NCBI RefSeq assembly: GCF_004027225.2
Contig: NC_046360.1
Location: 1,476,001 to 1,540,000 of the forward strand
Direction of reading: 5' to 3'
Length of the DNA stretch: 64,000 nt
Source of the DNA: Strigops habroptila
Lineage: Eukaryota > Chordata > Aves > Psittaciformes > Psittacidae
Shown piece by piece: positions 1 to 14,580 of the stretch. The position numbers and the translations under genes are program-made. Each line of letters opens with the position of its first letter. Within the stretch, counting starts at the first letter, position 1. The notes under the pieces are model-generated. The model had not been told where the DNA came from and did not search any database. It saw nothing but the letters and a program-made list of their open reading frames with translations.

Positions 1-3000
1 GGTTGGATCCTGGAATTCCGTCTGTCATCTCCTCTGTCAAGACTGCATTAGCATGCAAGTAAGGTGTCGCCCCAGTCACAGCTTCCAAGAAATGTCTTTG
101 TTGAAGTCCACTAAACGAAATTAGCCAGCAGAGATGGCAAGTGAACATTTATGATACACAGGTACCGAGGATAAAAGTCGTTCTTCCCGCTGGAGGCCCC
201 TTGTCCAAGCTAAACACAACACACACTTTTGCACCACGAAGTTCTTGAAATTATATTTGTGACTGAACTATATCCGCTGTGTGCTTTAGAAAAGTAATAT
301 TTCAAAGTCATTATACCATCATCTAGCCTATGGAAATGCACTACTCCAATATCTACTAATGCAGTTAATAGAAATGTCCTATGGAACTACACCTCCTGCT
401 AGCTGCTAATGCATCTATCACCACAGCCACTAATAATGAAAGTTACCTGGGTATCCATCTTGAATGCTGTTAGAGTCAGCTCTTAACAATTATTCCAGCT
501 AAACCATTCAAAAGGTGCTTTGAACTTGTTTAAGGTCCTTGGTGACACTGTGCAGCAGGCGAGGAGGCTACGTCCTCACCCGAATAAAGCACCATTAATA
601 ATTCACTGTGTGAGTCAGGGACTTTGTCCTGTGGTACCTGCATACACTTAGTGGCCACTTTTCCAAGATAAGAACTAGAAACTCTATCTTCTTTGAGATT
701 ACGTTGCAGGCACCAGGGATCTTTGATGAGTTGGTAGAAGCATTATATGTTAACTATAAACTACGGAAATAGGTGAGTGCATCCATCTGCTGCATCTGGC
801 CCTGGAGTGAGCCGCATCCAGGCTGTGCCAGTGCCATAGACCGGGTGGTGGGTGCTCATCTGCTTGTGCAGAAACTGGAATGTCAGAGGCTGTAGGAGCT
901 GACACGAGCTGGATGCTTCAAGGTTAATAATGTATATTCTCTAGGTTATAGTATCTCCCTTCCCAGGCTGAGGCTAAGACATGCTTAAAAATTAAAAGTG
1001 CAGATATCCTACAGAGGAGGAACAGATGCTAAGACAACACATGAATCTTTAATGTGATGCCAACTCACATACTGAATTTTACCAACTCTCCTGCATTGCT
1101 GCAACCTCCACATCCCTCCACCTCAGTGTGCGATGTGTTGTTCCCTCTGACAGGGCACAAGTGTGGGTACAGCCTTACCCTAAAGAAAACAGAATCTAAA
1201 CAGTGTTGTAATGAACGAATACTCAACTCTCACATTCACATATTGTATTCTCCCTTTTTTTTCTCCAGGGTCCTGACGTGTTGTAACCAGATCTGAGGAG
1301 AGGCAGTCCTACCTCTGCTGGCACCCGCGCGGCACCGGCCTCGCGCTCAGTCCCACGCACATTAGCTGATGAAACACACACCTCGAGCTCCAAGTGATCT
1401 CCGGAGCTGCTTAAATAAAGACAGAGAAAACATTTATTAAATTCTTTCAAGATTTATCTAGCAATTCATTCCCCATTACGTATTGTGTGGTGCATCTAAA
1501 GTACATGTGCATATTTATACATGAAGCACAGCAAAGCAGAATGCAAAGCTATGCATAATGAAGTGTGAGGAGTACTCACATCCCAAAACTGAGCAGCAGC
1601 AAAGGTTCAGGCTAACAGTCCCACAGACTGACTTCTGTAGCTCCTGTATACACTTGCCTCATAGGGAATACTGATAAACACTGCAAAGCCACCCAGTTTA
1701 GATCTCAGGCACCTTCCAGGAAAAGGAGAGGAAAAATACTAATTAATATGACCCAGTACAATACATAGATGAAAACATCTAAATGTGTATCACTGACTTC
1801 AGGGCAGAAACACTGAGGAGAACTCATTAGTTGATGTATGACAAGCTATCAGAGTGGAGCTGAGTATGTCTCGGAGTGTTATAAGAGATGGAAAACCAAA
1901 GTGGGCTCACACCCAGCCTAACCCTCAGAAGTAAGTGTTGTATTGATCCCTCACAATCACTTATTTTGCTGACAGGAGCTTTTGTGCCCATCCTCATCCC
2001 AAAATCCCTGTCTTTTTATACAGACAGAGCAGTATGTTTCCAGTAACCTGGCCTGGGCTGTTTGATGGGCTATGGTGCTCTTACCTTGACCACCACCAAA
2101 AGCACTGTTACTCTTTCAGGCAGTTACAACCTTGAAGTTACCACCAGATAAAATACCCAGCAGATCTCCTCATGCCATCCACTCTAAGCCAGGAATGCAG
2201 GGTAGTTAAAAACAAGCCTGGAATTAAACGACAGAAGGAAATCATATTCTTTGCTGACAAATGCAAAATGACAATCAATTTTGTGCTTGGAGTCCAGGTG
2301 CTGTGATGGGCAAATACGTTCTTTGCAACTTAGGCTTGAGAATTGAACTCAGAATCCTGCTTTACTGGGTAAAACAGAGATGGGAATACTGCATTGCATT
2401 CCCACCTGCACAACAGAGCAGCCAGTTCATTGCTACAGACAGTTCATGGAGGTGTCTCACCCAGGAAATCATTGTAGTGTGTCCTGTTCTTCCCTGGCCA
2501 TACTGCAAGCACAGCACTTGGGTACCTGGCCTGATTACAGAGGGAGTAGTTCAGTGGCTGGAAGCGGCTTCATGCCGCAGTACCTCTGTGCAGAGAGATC
2601 ACCTTTAGCGATTATTTGTTTCAGGAGTTCAGATTCCTGCCTTCCTGTGACATGATGAATGACTTTTAAGTAACATAATATCTGGTTTCCTCCTCCTTCA
2701 CACACCCATTTCATTGCCAGTTGTCTTCCGTGATCAGATCCGAAAGGATTGTTTGCAGTCAAAAGGGAAAGGGAAATTCTTTACCGTGTGTCCAGCCTCC
2801 TCTTGTTCATAGTTAATTGAATCCTTGCTGGTGTTATAATAGTTATCAATTATTCACCCCTGTACTCATTCATTCCAAACATCCCAAGTAATAACTAGGA
2901 CTGCTCTACTGCTCTGCTAAAATCCCCAAACACTTTCATTTTCCTTTTTAATCTGTTCTCCACGTCACTGCAAGCTGGCTGGTGAATTATACAGGCCTGT

Positions 3001-6000
3001 CCTGTATATATTATTTAAAGAAGAAAGCAGGCTAGCAGCCAAGGTACAATAGTGGTGCTGTGTCAGAAGGTAGCATGGGGCAGATCCATCAGCTTAGGAC
3101 CTGAGCCTCTCGCATCACTGCTGAGGCCGGTGATGGCTGAACAGCACTGAGAAAACACTCCTTTCCTTTCAACCCAGCAGCTCAGAGCCCTCTTTCAGCC
3201 CCAGTTTTAACATTTGAAAAGAGTATTTTTTGACTAGCTAAATTAAATCCTCGACATCTTTTGTTTATAACCCACATTCTTTCTCGAGCCAGTTGAGAGG
3301 AAACAAACAAAGCAGACAAAAAACACCCCAGAGGGAACAGGAGATAATTTGATCCTGGTAAAATACAGCGAAACCGCAAACTGCTCCCTGTGAGGCTCTC
3401 CAAACCACACCGCGTTTATGTGGTAGTACAGGCACCCAAGATCAAATGTTTCGAGATGTGAAGACTCTTCTGTCATTGTAAGATTAGAATACATGATTTG
3501 CACGTTGCATCTCAGCACGCTGAGCAGATGTGACACCTACACATGACTACTTGACAGAGCTGGGGCAGTCCCTCTTACAGCCAGCATGCTTTAAGCTTTA
3601 AAACCTGCTGAGAACAGACTGCTACAAACAGAAGCCTTTTTTGATTCAATTCTTCACTATCAATCCAGCATGGCCATGACAATACCTTACACAGCAACAA
3701 GATGTTGTTGTTCAAGCCATGGAATTGTGAACATATCTCATAGAAAAGTTCATTTTCACAACGCAAACCAGAAATCATGCAGATGTGACACATCCTTCTG
3801 AACGATTCACTGAGTGCCTCAGCTTCCTACCTGTGCCATGGGACTTGTTTTACATTTGAATTTTCGCTGGCATCACTCAGAATGGTATTTGGAACAGGAA
3901 AATCCACCCTCCCGTGGCCTGGGTCTCGTGGTCTTCTCATGGATTTGGCATTCTAGGAAAAAACCCAACAAACAGAAAATACCACATCTGGCAAAATGTT
4001 GTCTATAACTTTGTCATCATGCCATGCAACCCAATAAACCTTTGCTCTTCTCACTTACTTCTTTTAAAATGAATGTAACCTTCTGTTTGCACTTGAAATT
4101 AGGAGGAATTTCTTAGAACAAGGATGTAAAGTTTCACCCTGAGCTGGAAAGCATTCAGAAACGTACCAAGCAAGCAGTGCTGGGACTTGACTGGAGTGCT
4201 GGGGCATCCAGAAGTTAATTAGTACAACAAATATGGAAGTGATATTTTTGTCAACTTTGTTCTTCTGCTAACAATAGAGGGGTGACATGTAAAGCATTTT
4301 AGCCCTGTAGCTGAAAGGGGTCATTATGCTCCAGAGAAGGTGTCTGTCAGCCCTGGAAGCTCTCTGCTGGCTCCACAAGTCAGCCCAGGAGCAGCGGCTG
4401 TGCACGAGCAGAGGGGCTCAGCACACAGGACACAGCTTTGTGAGTGATGACAGAAACAAAATCAGGTGGCTTAAACAGTCCAGAAGATTTGATTTTCAAT
4501 TCTATTCCAATAATAACTGGGAATGATAAATCCACTTATTATTATTTCATAAATGAATGTGTAATTTACCCATCTAGGGAGCCTATGTCTGCACAGAAAG
4601 AGGACTGACCGAGTCGGTCAGGATTTGTGACCCCTGGATGCAGCTCTCTGCTTGGCCACAAGCTTCTGGTGTGAATTTACCCAGAAAATGCTTATTGCAT
4701 ATAGGATAATGCCTTACAAAGCAAGCATGTGTATCAAAAACCTAGAAACCATCCTGCTTTCCAGGATCCAAGCCACTTAAGTTTACCTCATCTCAACCTT
4801 TCCACAGCATTGCTCTGTACCACATAAATACACCCTCAAAGCTTCAGCTCCACACCTGTAAAACACAACTAACAAGACTTCCCTCCTTTGCACAGTTGCT
4901 GTGAATATTCAGACATGAATCATTCTGCAGTGCCCATCTGCTAATGTGCAAGAGAGCCGTTAAAAATCCCAAGTGCAGATCCATGGTTTCTAGGGGCATG
5001 GAAAGCTGTAATAAATCTATTTCAATCTCACTTCTCATGCAGGTCACTAAATCTGTGCCTATAATATTAGGAGTGTGCTGGCTAACTGGCCACAAGCTAT
5101 ACAAAAGCCTTTTCTCTCCAAGTTCAATCAAAAGGACAACAGCATACGACAGACCCCTTGTATCTTTTGGTATTTTAGCCTGTCACAGCAGGGACCTCCT
5201 GCAGTGCTAGGAAAAGAGGGGTTTTCTGCTGGCCAAGCTAAAGCTAACAAAAATACCTAATGAGTAGAGGAGCTGAGAAGCTCATGCATTTAGCTATGTC
5301 TAAGGTAGCAAGTGCACATGGAATGTGGGCAGGAAAACTGAATTCCAGAGCTGCTATCAGATATCCCTTCAAGTGACTGCTTGGGCTGAAAAAACCCCAC
5401 TATTTTTGTTAATTATTTTTGCTTCCATTAAAAATATGTGGGGAGGAAATGATATCATTCCTCCCCACCCCCATTTTCTCTCTAGAACAGGGGAAAGGAA
5501 ATTCTGCCCTACAGCCTGAACACTGTCACTGACTCGTGTCCTGCAAGCTTCTGCTCTGGCACTTCCTTTCCTTTCCTTTCCTCCCTCTAGCACTGGTTTC
5601 TCCCCCTGCCAACCTCCATCCCTCTCACCATCTGTGGTGAGACTCAATGCTGCTGGTGTAACATGCTTCAGAAGAAACTTTAGAGGCAGCTAGGAGAAGC
5701 AAGGCATAACTGACTTTTGGTCTGGAAAGAATCCCACACACAGGCCAAGGAAAGCAGTTAGGAAGGTACATGACTACATAAACTCTGGGTAATCCTTGTT
5801 CTTTTTCCCCAGGACAACCCTAGCCTATAGGCTTGATGACATAATTTCTATGATTAAGTATCTGTTAATCAAACACACAATATATAATGACTGAGTGCAA
5901 GCTGTTGGAGCTCTCTGAGTTCCTGCCATTCCAAACAGAGGGACACTTGTCTTGGATTCCTACACACACATTGGTGAAAAACTGTCCAGTTTGATTATGT

Positions 6001-9000
6001 GTGTCACAGCTCATTAGAGAAGTGCTGTAGTTTATTTATTTGACCTTAAGCAAAGCTGCAGAGGGAGCTACAGCACACGCAGATATATTATAGGAAATGT
6101 TCTGTGAAAGAAGCTATCTGTTAACCTTACCTGTAAAGGGAAACTTGCATCTGAAAATCCAGGAATTAATCAGAGCCTTCTGTAAGTAGGAAACTTGGTT
6201 CCATGATCTTTAATCCAAAGAGAAGTATCATTGATGGATTTCCTGCTTCAGTAACTCTGGCAAAGCAAAAGAGTCAATAAAAACTGACTTAGTCTTGCAG
6301 CCCACTGCTCACTCACTGTGAGCACAGAGAATGATTTTACAAGCTCTTGTATGGCTGAAGACTATAGAGCAAGGGTGGTGAGATGGGCTCCTTCACTGGC
6401 ATGGACTGGCCTGTCCTTCTCCATGACAATTCAGTGCATGATCATTTATAACAGAGCAACATGCACCTGTGTAACAGGATGCTTCAATTCCTTCTTTATT
6501 CAGGGGTGTCTTCACAGAAAAGCACCACCTGAGGGTGACAAGACAGAAGAAAGGCCAGATGCTCTGTTACAAAGCCCTGTTCAGGTATACAAAGGTATCT
6601 TCACTTTTAAGTTCTGAATAAAGCTTCCACTCAGGAACTTTGGGAAAACTTTCAGGAGTTTCTTCCATTTGCATGACTAGTGACTGCAAATCTGTTTAAA
6701 ACTACTTAACCATTGCACATGAATCCATCTCAGACAGTCAGAGCTTATTAGAGAACAAGGAGTAGTTCATCACCACCTTATGCCTACATGCTGATTTGCA
6801 CTGTAGAAGTGTATGTAGTGGCAAGGTTCCACAGGTGCACGGTCAGGTCACACTCTAATGAACGTACATGTCATCAGCAACAGGCACCTTTCAAATAATG
6901 CACAGCTCAAAGCAGTGAAACTATTTTAAAAGCAAAGCCTGGAACCAAAACCTGTTGTTTCATCAAACTTAGAATACAATTTGACTCTGTCATACCAACG
7001 TATATGAGCTATCTGCATTAAATTGTGTTTAATTTAACTCTAGAACTATAGGGCCCAATTAAAAATAATGAGGCCTGTCTCCAACTGTCAGCCTCAATTA
7101 GAGATAATGGGAACTGATAGCTCCTGGAATAGATTCATTTTTGTCTGATAGACGAACTGGGGCAGGGGTCTTGGCAGGGGTCATTGGAATAGACCTGCCA
7201 ACAAAACATGGGTCATTCAAGCTTAAGGAGTCTTAAGGAACCTAGTTATTAAATAAGGAAGTAGGAAGTAAATCAAATCCAAAAGCACATGAATAACCCC
7301 AACAGATTCTTTTTGCTGTTACATACCCATATATTGCGATTCATCTGACCATTAAACTGCCCATTCTAAACCTACAAGATATAGAATGCACAAAGGTTAA
7401 ACCTATTTGACAAAAGAAAAACTAGAGAAATAAGTGCCCAACTTCCTATTCCAGTGCCAATTTAGCAGGATCAATATTTTTCTTGGGTAATGCTCCAAAA
7501 ATTGCTGAGCTTTCATTTTACACAAGTGTTATAAAAAATCATAGAGCGGTTGGAAAATAAACCCAGGATAATTTGAATGTGTTAAAAACCCTCTCTGTCT
7601 TGGTAGACATTACATATGATGAACAGATTAGTTCCTATTCAGCCTCAGCAATAAAAATAGGAAAAGATCTGTCATCTTTTGCTAAGCACTTTCAAGGCAA
7701 GTTGAGAAACGTGCCCGAGAGAAGCGAAACCATTAGTCCTTGAAGAACATGAATGGCTGACACGGCGCCTGACAACTTCCAGGCACTAGACAGTAGCTGT
7801 CATTTTAGATGAGTAATTCATCTTGAGCTGAGAGGGAGACGTGGAGCTCTGTTGACTGTTTATTCACTGGAATGACAGTCAGTGTGTGTGAGCACCCCTT
7901 GGACACTGCCTGGGACTGGGAACCTCTCCGAGGCAAAGCTTTCCTGCGCGTCCATTGTCAGCAGCAGTGAGTGCAGCTCACGTTGGGCGCTGCTGACACG
8001 CCGGGCCTGGGCTCGCCTTTTGTTTCCCTGTGAAGACGCTTTTTTAGTCTAATGATATCTTTCTCAGTGCCTAACGATGCTCCTGCAACGTGCTGTCAAC
8101 GGCACTTTATCCTCTGCCCCCTCCCCCTTACACCTACAGTCATGCTTTGCATTCTAAGTCTGTTCTGTGTGACTCTTGAGGAAAGACAGAACAAAGTGGA
8201 GCATTTGAGCTTCTCCCCAGTGTGACTCTGAAGGAATGTGCAAAGTTATAATCTGACCTGTTATTTTTCTTCATACTTCCCTCCTTGTACACTAAGAACC
8301 TCACGAGAAGACTCTATGGCCACATTAGAACAACACAAACGTGTCTTTGCTAAAGTACAACGTAGGGTTACCGGCAATACAAAGGACCAGTGTTACTCCC
8401 TTCCTCCAGTGTCTTCTCCTGGTTGAAAGCACTGAAAGGCAGTCACCCCTGGCTCTGGGGGACAACCTGCCTGACTTGACCCATACATCTGTTTATGACT
8501 CAATGGCTATACTTAGATGGGGATGAACCTAGGCAGGAAGATCTTTGGAGCCCGAGCCATGACTATTTCTGCATGCTCAGAAGAACTGGGCATAGATTTC
8601 AATCACAATCCTTAGTTTTCAAAAAACTAATATAAAAATGCCTGCATTTCCTCTAGTTTGAAGTATATCCAGCTCATGGCATGCAGGTTCTTAAAGGGTT
8701 CAGAACCGGGATGCCTGACTTTCTTCAGCAGGTGCATCCCCTGAATCAATTCCTATTGCTCCACAGAATGCCCTCAATTTGGAATAAAAATGAGATGTTG
8801 CTATCACTTAGATGTGAAGACTGTCACCACTAGAACAAGCAGACGTTTATCTGACACTGCCACTTGAAGGGAGTTCAAGATACAAAGAAACTCAGCAGGC
8901 AGCCCATGAATTCCGCCCAGCCTCATCTTAGGAAAAAGGAACAGAACCTTATGGAAGGAAGAGAAAGAGACACATAATTCATCTGGAAGATAGCAGAGGT

Positions 9001-12000
9001 TTTCTTTTTTCCTGTTGAGTGGCTCTAGGTTTGACCAGGCTGTACTGGAGCCCTCCCCATTCAGACAGTCACCTATGTACTGTAGCAGAAACTGCCAAAC
9101 AAGTGGTTTATTCTCCTGTGACAGTAACCCAGGAAACAAATCTATGATGACACTGTTACATGCATTCGTGAACTTAGTGGCCTTGTAGGTCACTGGACAA
9201 ATCTCTCCAAACTGAACTGTTGACAGTTCTTCGCAGGGTTCCCCACAGGAAACTGAAGGTTAATTGACCATTCTTTCAAACCATGAAATGCTTTTGAAAA
9301 TGTTAGTTTTAAGTCTCGTAAGCTAAAATCTGATGAAACAGCGTGTCTGTACCATGGTGTCTTCCAATTACTGAAACGAAGAATTCTGCTCAGGGAAGGT
9401 GCAGAAAGGGTTTAATTGGACTTGTGTGTCATGGAAACATGAAGCACCCCTCATCTAAATTGTCATATTGTTTAGAGCAGAGATGCTGAGGTAGCAGGAT
9501 ACCTGCTAGAGCAGCTCTACATCCAACTGACTAATTCTTGATTATGTTAATTTGATGATGGCCTTATTTAGAGAAGAGATCTTAACTTTTCAGTCTTAGA
9601 TCCTTAGAAAACTATGTGCATGTTATCTTCACACATGTGGAGAGTCTCACTGACTTGAAAAGAATTATCCCAGTGTTGGTTTCTGCAGGATGCTTCCACC
9701 TGTAAAGTTACAGCTATGCAAATACTCACACACCCAGAACCAGGAACCCAGCAAACACTCAGTGTTCTTGAACGACTGGCAGGAAAGCAGACTTGCTTTT
9801 ATGAGGTACACATGCATAAAACGAGTTACATATTCACCTAAGATTTACAGAAGCTAAGAGGAAAATGGAAATCAATCATTCTGTCACAGCCTGTGAAAGT
9901 CCTTTATCATACTGTCTTTGGGCTTTACACATTTAGAGTATTGCCCTGACATCCTGTGGGTGTTATTTTTTATTGAAGATAAAACGTGTCAATGTATGTG
10001 CTGAAAATGTTGCAGAAATAGAAACCAAGAAAAATGGTGTATTTGTTATTAACGTTTTTCTCCAGAAACCTTGAAGAATACTCAAGTACTTCTAGTCCTG
10101 GCTGATAAGCCTGATGTGAGCAAGGAGATTTCAGTTCTGCACAGTTTAAAACCCCAAACCAGGCTCTGGCCTTTCTCTAGCTGTTGTCTTGTCACTGCGT
10201 TTCTATGTAAGAAATAGCAGTTTACACGTGGCCAGATTGTGATCTTCAGATGGTGCCTGTCTCTGTGCAGCTCTGGGCAAACTTCATTCCACTCTGACAA
10301 GGTTGGACGCTACGGCAGCCTTGCTGGGAAGTAAGGTGGACCACCAGTGTCCAGCACTGTGTGAACCAACTCATTTAGTCTTTTAAGGGCTGAAGATTCA
10401 GCTGTGCCTCCAATTGAGGCAACATATAGCCCCTCAGAGATGAATTTCCCAAAGTACTTATGTAGTCAGAATTCATTGCTTCTACAATAAGAAGATGTGT
10501 ATTTACCCAAAGCTGAAAGCAGGTGCCTGCAAAGTTTTCCTTTTTCTTGCCTAAATTTTCATGTACAAAAAGGAAAAGCTTCCTGTGAGCACAGGTATGG
10601 ATAAAAGCATTCATTGTTATTATCCACACAACACAACCCATGGAGATCTGCTGAAAACAATGAGGAATATTATTGTAGGAAAAGCTCATTACTACAGTGA
10701 GACCCACACATGATTCTCTGCAGTGTCCTTCGGCTGTAAATAAAACCCCAGTCTACAAAAGAGCAATAAAGAGATCAAACCTGACAACTGTGTCTGCAGC
10801 AGGCTCTGCTGAAGTAGGTGCTTTCAGTGACAAACTCGATTGGAAATTATCTCCATCAGCCACCAGCAGATGGATTTCCTTCTATATCTGAAAAAAAGAG
10901 AATTTTAAAAGCATACATTTTATCCCCAGAATGCAAAATTAAAAGCATTACTACTATGCTTACACAGGTCAAGGATTTGTTCTAACTTCACTGTCTAAAT
11001 TTAACATGAAAAATTCAGGGTGACAATAAGTTTTTATTCCAACCTTTTACACCCACAGGTTTTAAGAAGGGAATAATTACCTTGTGCACATCCTGGTACT
11101 ACTTGTCATACATGGCACATACACACGTCTGTATCTACAGACAACAGAATGGTTCAAGGAAGCAATTTTAGCTTCAGTCCCAATTTTCCCATTTCTACAA
11201 CCTTGTATCAGGCATTGTACTTCTGGAAGTAGCTATTTTGCTGGAGGCTAAATGAAAATACACTAAACTTGCTCCTTAATGAAATTCTGAAGGTTAAAAT
11301 CTGTTAACAGCCTGTGATAAGAGCAATTATGTTGGACATCTGAAGTGGTGGAAAACATGCCAACCAACCAGAATTCTCTTCTCACACACTTGCTTCATGA
11401 TATTGCATAGAACAACCACAGCACTGCACAATTACACTATCTATAAACTATGTTTTGCCCCCAAATAGACATGTATTAAGGCAAAATATTCTTGTCACAA
11501 AGATAAAACTGGGCTATGCTTAGGTTTAAGTGGCTTGATGATAAACAGATTGTCAGGCTTTGAGTGTCCTTTGGGTTTTGTGGTTCTGCCAGATCTTAAA
11601 GCACATCTAACAATGTCTCTGTATTATTTCTGTAACAGGAGCTTTCAGAAGCCCCAGGCCCATCTTTCCAGGCACTCTGCAAATGTAGTAAGATGGTTTC
11701 AGCCTCAGAAGAAATGACATATCAAATGCATAGTCCTGTTTAGTATTTTAGAGAAATTCAAAGACACACACAGGTATAATGGGAACAGTTGAGGTGAAGA
11801 GAGCAGCTATCCCCAACTCATTGTTTTCTGAACTTCAGAATTATTCTGTAACACTGCAGTCCTAAGTATGAACAGTTTCACACTAAAATCAGTGAGGAGG
11901 TCAGTGGCAGTTTTAACTTCACGGCCATCCAGGGCAGCAATATCATCTCCATGAAGATGAAGATGAATTTCTTCCAGGCCAGACTACCAGCACTTCACAT

Positions 12001-14270
12001 TGAGCAAGACAACTTCCTCCTTCCTGAAGACAGAACAGCAGGTCTTAGTTCTAGTTACAAGGACAGTGATAGTTAGAAACTGCCAAACCCTTTCTAAAGG
12101 AATCACCATTTGTTTGTTGTCTAAAGATGCAATAAAACAAAACAGCAACCGAAGGAAAAAAAAGGATAAGAAAAGTAATAATTGCCTTAGAAACTAAAAA
12201 TGGGATCCTAAAGGGAGCAACAAACAGTTTTCCCTTTGCTTGGGATACATAATATGAAACTTTTCAGCAGTAAAGGCATTTTAAAGTGTAGCTTTTCCTG
12301 CCCAAGCCAGGCACTAGGACCTCCAGTGTCTCTTCCGTACCTTAGCGTGAGGAAGGCCTTTTTGTCCGTTACATCCATGCATGTAATCAGTGATTGTGCC
12401 TTTTGTAAAACTCAGATTCACCATCTGTATGCTCCCAAGTGGCCAGTGGAGCACTAAACCCCCATCCCTATGGGATTAATCTGCAATTTCACACTAAATG
12501 ATTTTTAAGTATAATTTGTTACGATACAGTATTCTAAAATGAAAAAGAAACGGTCAGAGCTTTTGCATTGTGATGAGAGGAGGGAGCTGTGAAGTTCCCT
12601 CTGTTAAAATGGGGTGTACAGAATCCACTTGCACATGAGTTTCATTCAGATACAAACACAAATGTCTTGGAGAAAGAACCTTTGGGTAATTAAAATAGCT
12701 GCTTTTTGGTTCTGAGGGGAAGAATACAAACAGAAACAGAGAATCTGGGCACTGTAGGGGGATGAAGTGTAACTCCCCATCTCATCCAGGGACTGAGAAA
12801 TTGCACAATGAAGTTGAAGTTTAAAATGCACACAGAATATTTCACTTTTGTACTGAGGGGAATGAAGCGATGAATTGTAAAGGCACTGGGTAAAGAAGGA
12901 AGAGCTAAAGAATCCACTCTGTCACGTAAAACAAAGCTGACAAAGTATGCAAGGAAATTATTCCTTTTTAAGAAGCACTAACTGCTTTTAGAAGCTCCAT
13001 TTCACTAAACAGAGGGCACTGATCTTAATTCACATTATTTCCTCCACACATTTTAGATACTCAGCAGAAGAAGGATGAAAACTATAAAGTGAGGAGTAAG
13101 ATTGAGGGTCAGGACACACTAATGTCCTTTAACAAAGCAGATGATGAGTAAACACGAAGTTGCTTTTCAGCCGTGCTGTGTTCTGCATAGAAACACAAGT
13201 CCCAGTCCAAACTGTTCTGAGGTGGGGGAAGAATTTGATTTTGACCAGATGGAACACTGAGGTCATCAGAGTCTTCACAGAGTTCTCATAGATCTCTGCT
13301 TTTGAGGGTTCTTCAACTCTCCCTTGCTTTTTTTAACTTGTCTCCTAAAGCACACTCGAGAGCGTGGAAAAGAAACCAAACTTGTTTTATGATGACCTCA
13401 GCTGGTAGCAAAATGAATTCAGTTCATCATCCAAAGGAAGCTGCTGCGGTTTAAATGATAGACTATAGAAACTGAAGATCATTTTAGGAGAAATTCACAC
13501 ACAAGGAAGCAAATGCCTTTAAAATGCAAATCCCTCTTTTGCCTCTGTTGTTTTATTGCATTATTTATTTGCTACCAACTAGTCACTCTGAAGAAAGGAA
13601 GAATTTAATTGCTAAACATTGATATTTTAAAGGCTACATGTGATTTTGCATGCCACCAAAATAAATTAGATAGAAACTGGACGAATACAAATAGCTAATA
13701 CACATTTCTCTGCCAATGTTCACTGTAAAAATAACCTCGGCTGTGTCAGGTGAACTTGCCATTTTCCTTAACTTAGACAAGACTATAAATGAAAGCAGCA
13801 ATTGTCCGTATCTTGTATTCTCCCATTTTAAATCACATAAAGAAACCCAACTAATGTATATAAGAAACAATACATACCGGTATTCCTGTTCCTGCTGTTC
13901 TCTTGGACAGCATAATGTCTCCAGTGTAAAATTAACTGGTTAGAAAGCACCTAAAACAAGGAAAAATTGGCTACAGTCAATCTCTCTGTGTCTAATAACT
14001 GATTTGCAGTTTAACTGGATTCCAGCTTCGAGCTGACATGACATAACCCAGAACAGCCAAAGAATTTCCCCCAAAATATATGGAAGTAAAACCATGCAGG
14101 GTAACTTCTAAGGCGAGCTGCTTAGTGAGGAAACTCTGTGTTCAAAACTTTGGGAATTTTAACAGTGTTTTAGCTGGTAACTTTCAGACTCCACCACCTG
14201 CTCTGCCCAAATCACCAAACCCAGCCTGCAAATATTCATGTGCATGTTTCCCAAGCAATACTACACAACC
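1..14270. other. Intergenic DNA upstream of FOXN4, no gene supported
   Basis: This AT-rich stretch holds only short chance reading frames (longest about 129 codons, minus strand 8804-9193). None shows a recognisable domain, exon-like splice flanks or a family match. In human the next gene on this side is MYO1H, but no myosin motor sequence is seen here. The stretch includes a short TTTCC-type pentamer run near 5562-5585 and an AATTA-rich block near 7020-7210 that may be regulatory. It is best read as distal 5' flank of FOXN4. Exons of an unannotated noncoding RNA cannot be excluded by eye. Confidence 0.6.
7020..7210. promoter_or_regulatory. Candidate distal regulatory block with clustered AATTA sites
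   Basis: Several homeodomain-type cores (AATTTAA, CAATTAAAAATAAT, CAATTAGAGATAAT) lie within about 110 bp. Two of them form an imperfect direct repeat of the pattern CAATTA(n)ATAATG(A/G)G about 55 bp apart. The block lies about 10 kb upstream of the FOXN4 start codon. Homeodomain factors regulate FOXN4 in retina and spinal cord, which makes an enhancer plausible, but this is inference from composition alone and no conservation data are available. Confidence 0.22.
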
Positions 14271-14276
14271 CTGTTA

Positions 14277-14580
14277 TGGAGTCATGGAGTAATTTAGGTT
14301 GGAAGGGACATCAGGAGATCCCTGCTCTAAACCTCTGCCCAAAGCAGGGCCAAAGCAGGTTGAAGACAGCCAAATTCTGAGTGTCTCCAAGGGCAGAGAC
14401 TCACCACCCCCCTGTGCCCCACTGCAATAGTCGACTACCCTTATTCTTCCTAATAATGAACTAGAACTTCCCTTGTTGTAACCAGCTATGTCCTCTTCTA
14501 AGTGTCTGGAGAACTAAGCTCTTTATCCCTTCACGTTTCAGTCTAAGCTCCCCTAGTGAGCAGGATGGGTATAAACCACC
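14277..14580 (-). mobile_element. CR1 LINE 3' fragment, reverse orientation
   Basis: The block opens with an ATTTAGGTTGGAAGGGACAT-type sequence and continues through GCAGGGCCAA, a TCTCCAAGGGCAGAGACTC-like segment and a TAATAATGAACTAGAACTTCC-like segment. This is the reverse complement of the CR1 3' untranslated region as commonly seen in bird genomes. It is diverged and carries no open reading frame from the element. It lies in FOXN4 5' flanking DNA. Subfamily is not assignable by eye. Confidence 0.75.

Noticed and set aside
7535-7555. AAATCATAGAGCGGTTGGAAA resembling a reverse CR1 terminus
   Set aside because: Only about 20 bp match and the sequence then diverges completely, too short to call an element.
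8804-9193. 129-codon minus-strand open frame in the FOXN4 5' flank
   Set aside because: No recognised family, no splice-like flanks and no promoter or poly(A) context. One such frame in 16 kb read in six frames is within chance.
10375-10707. 110-codon minus-strand open frame
   Set aside because: No domain, no homologue recognised and AT-rich chance composition.
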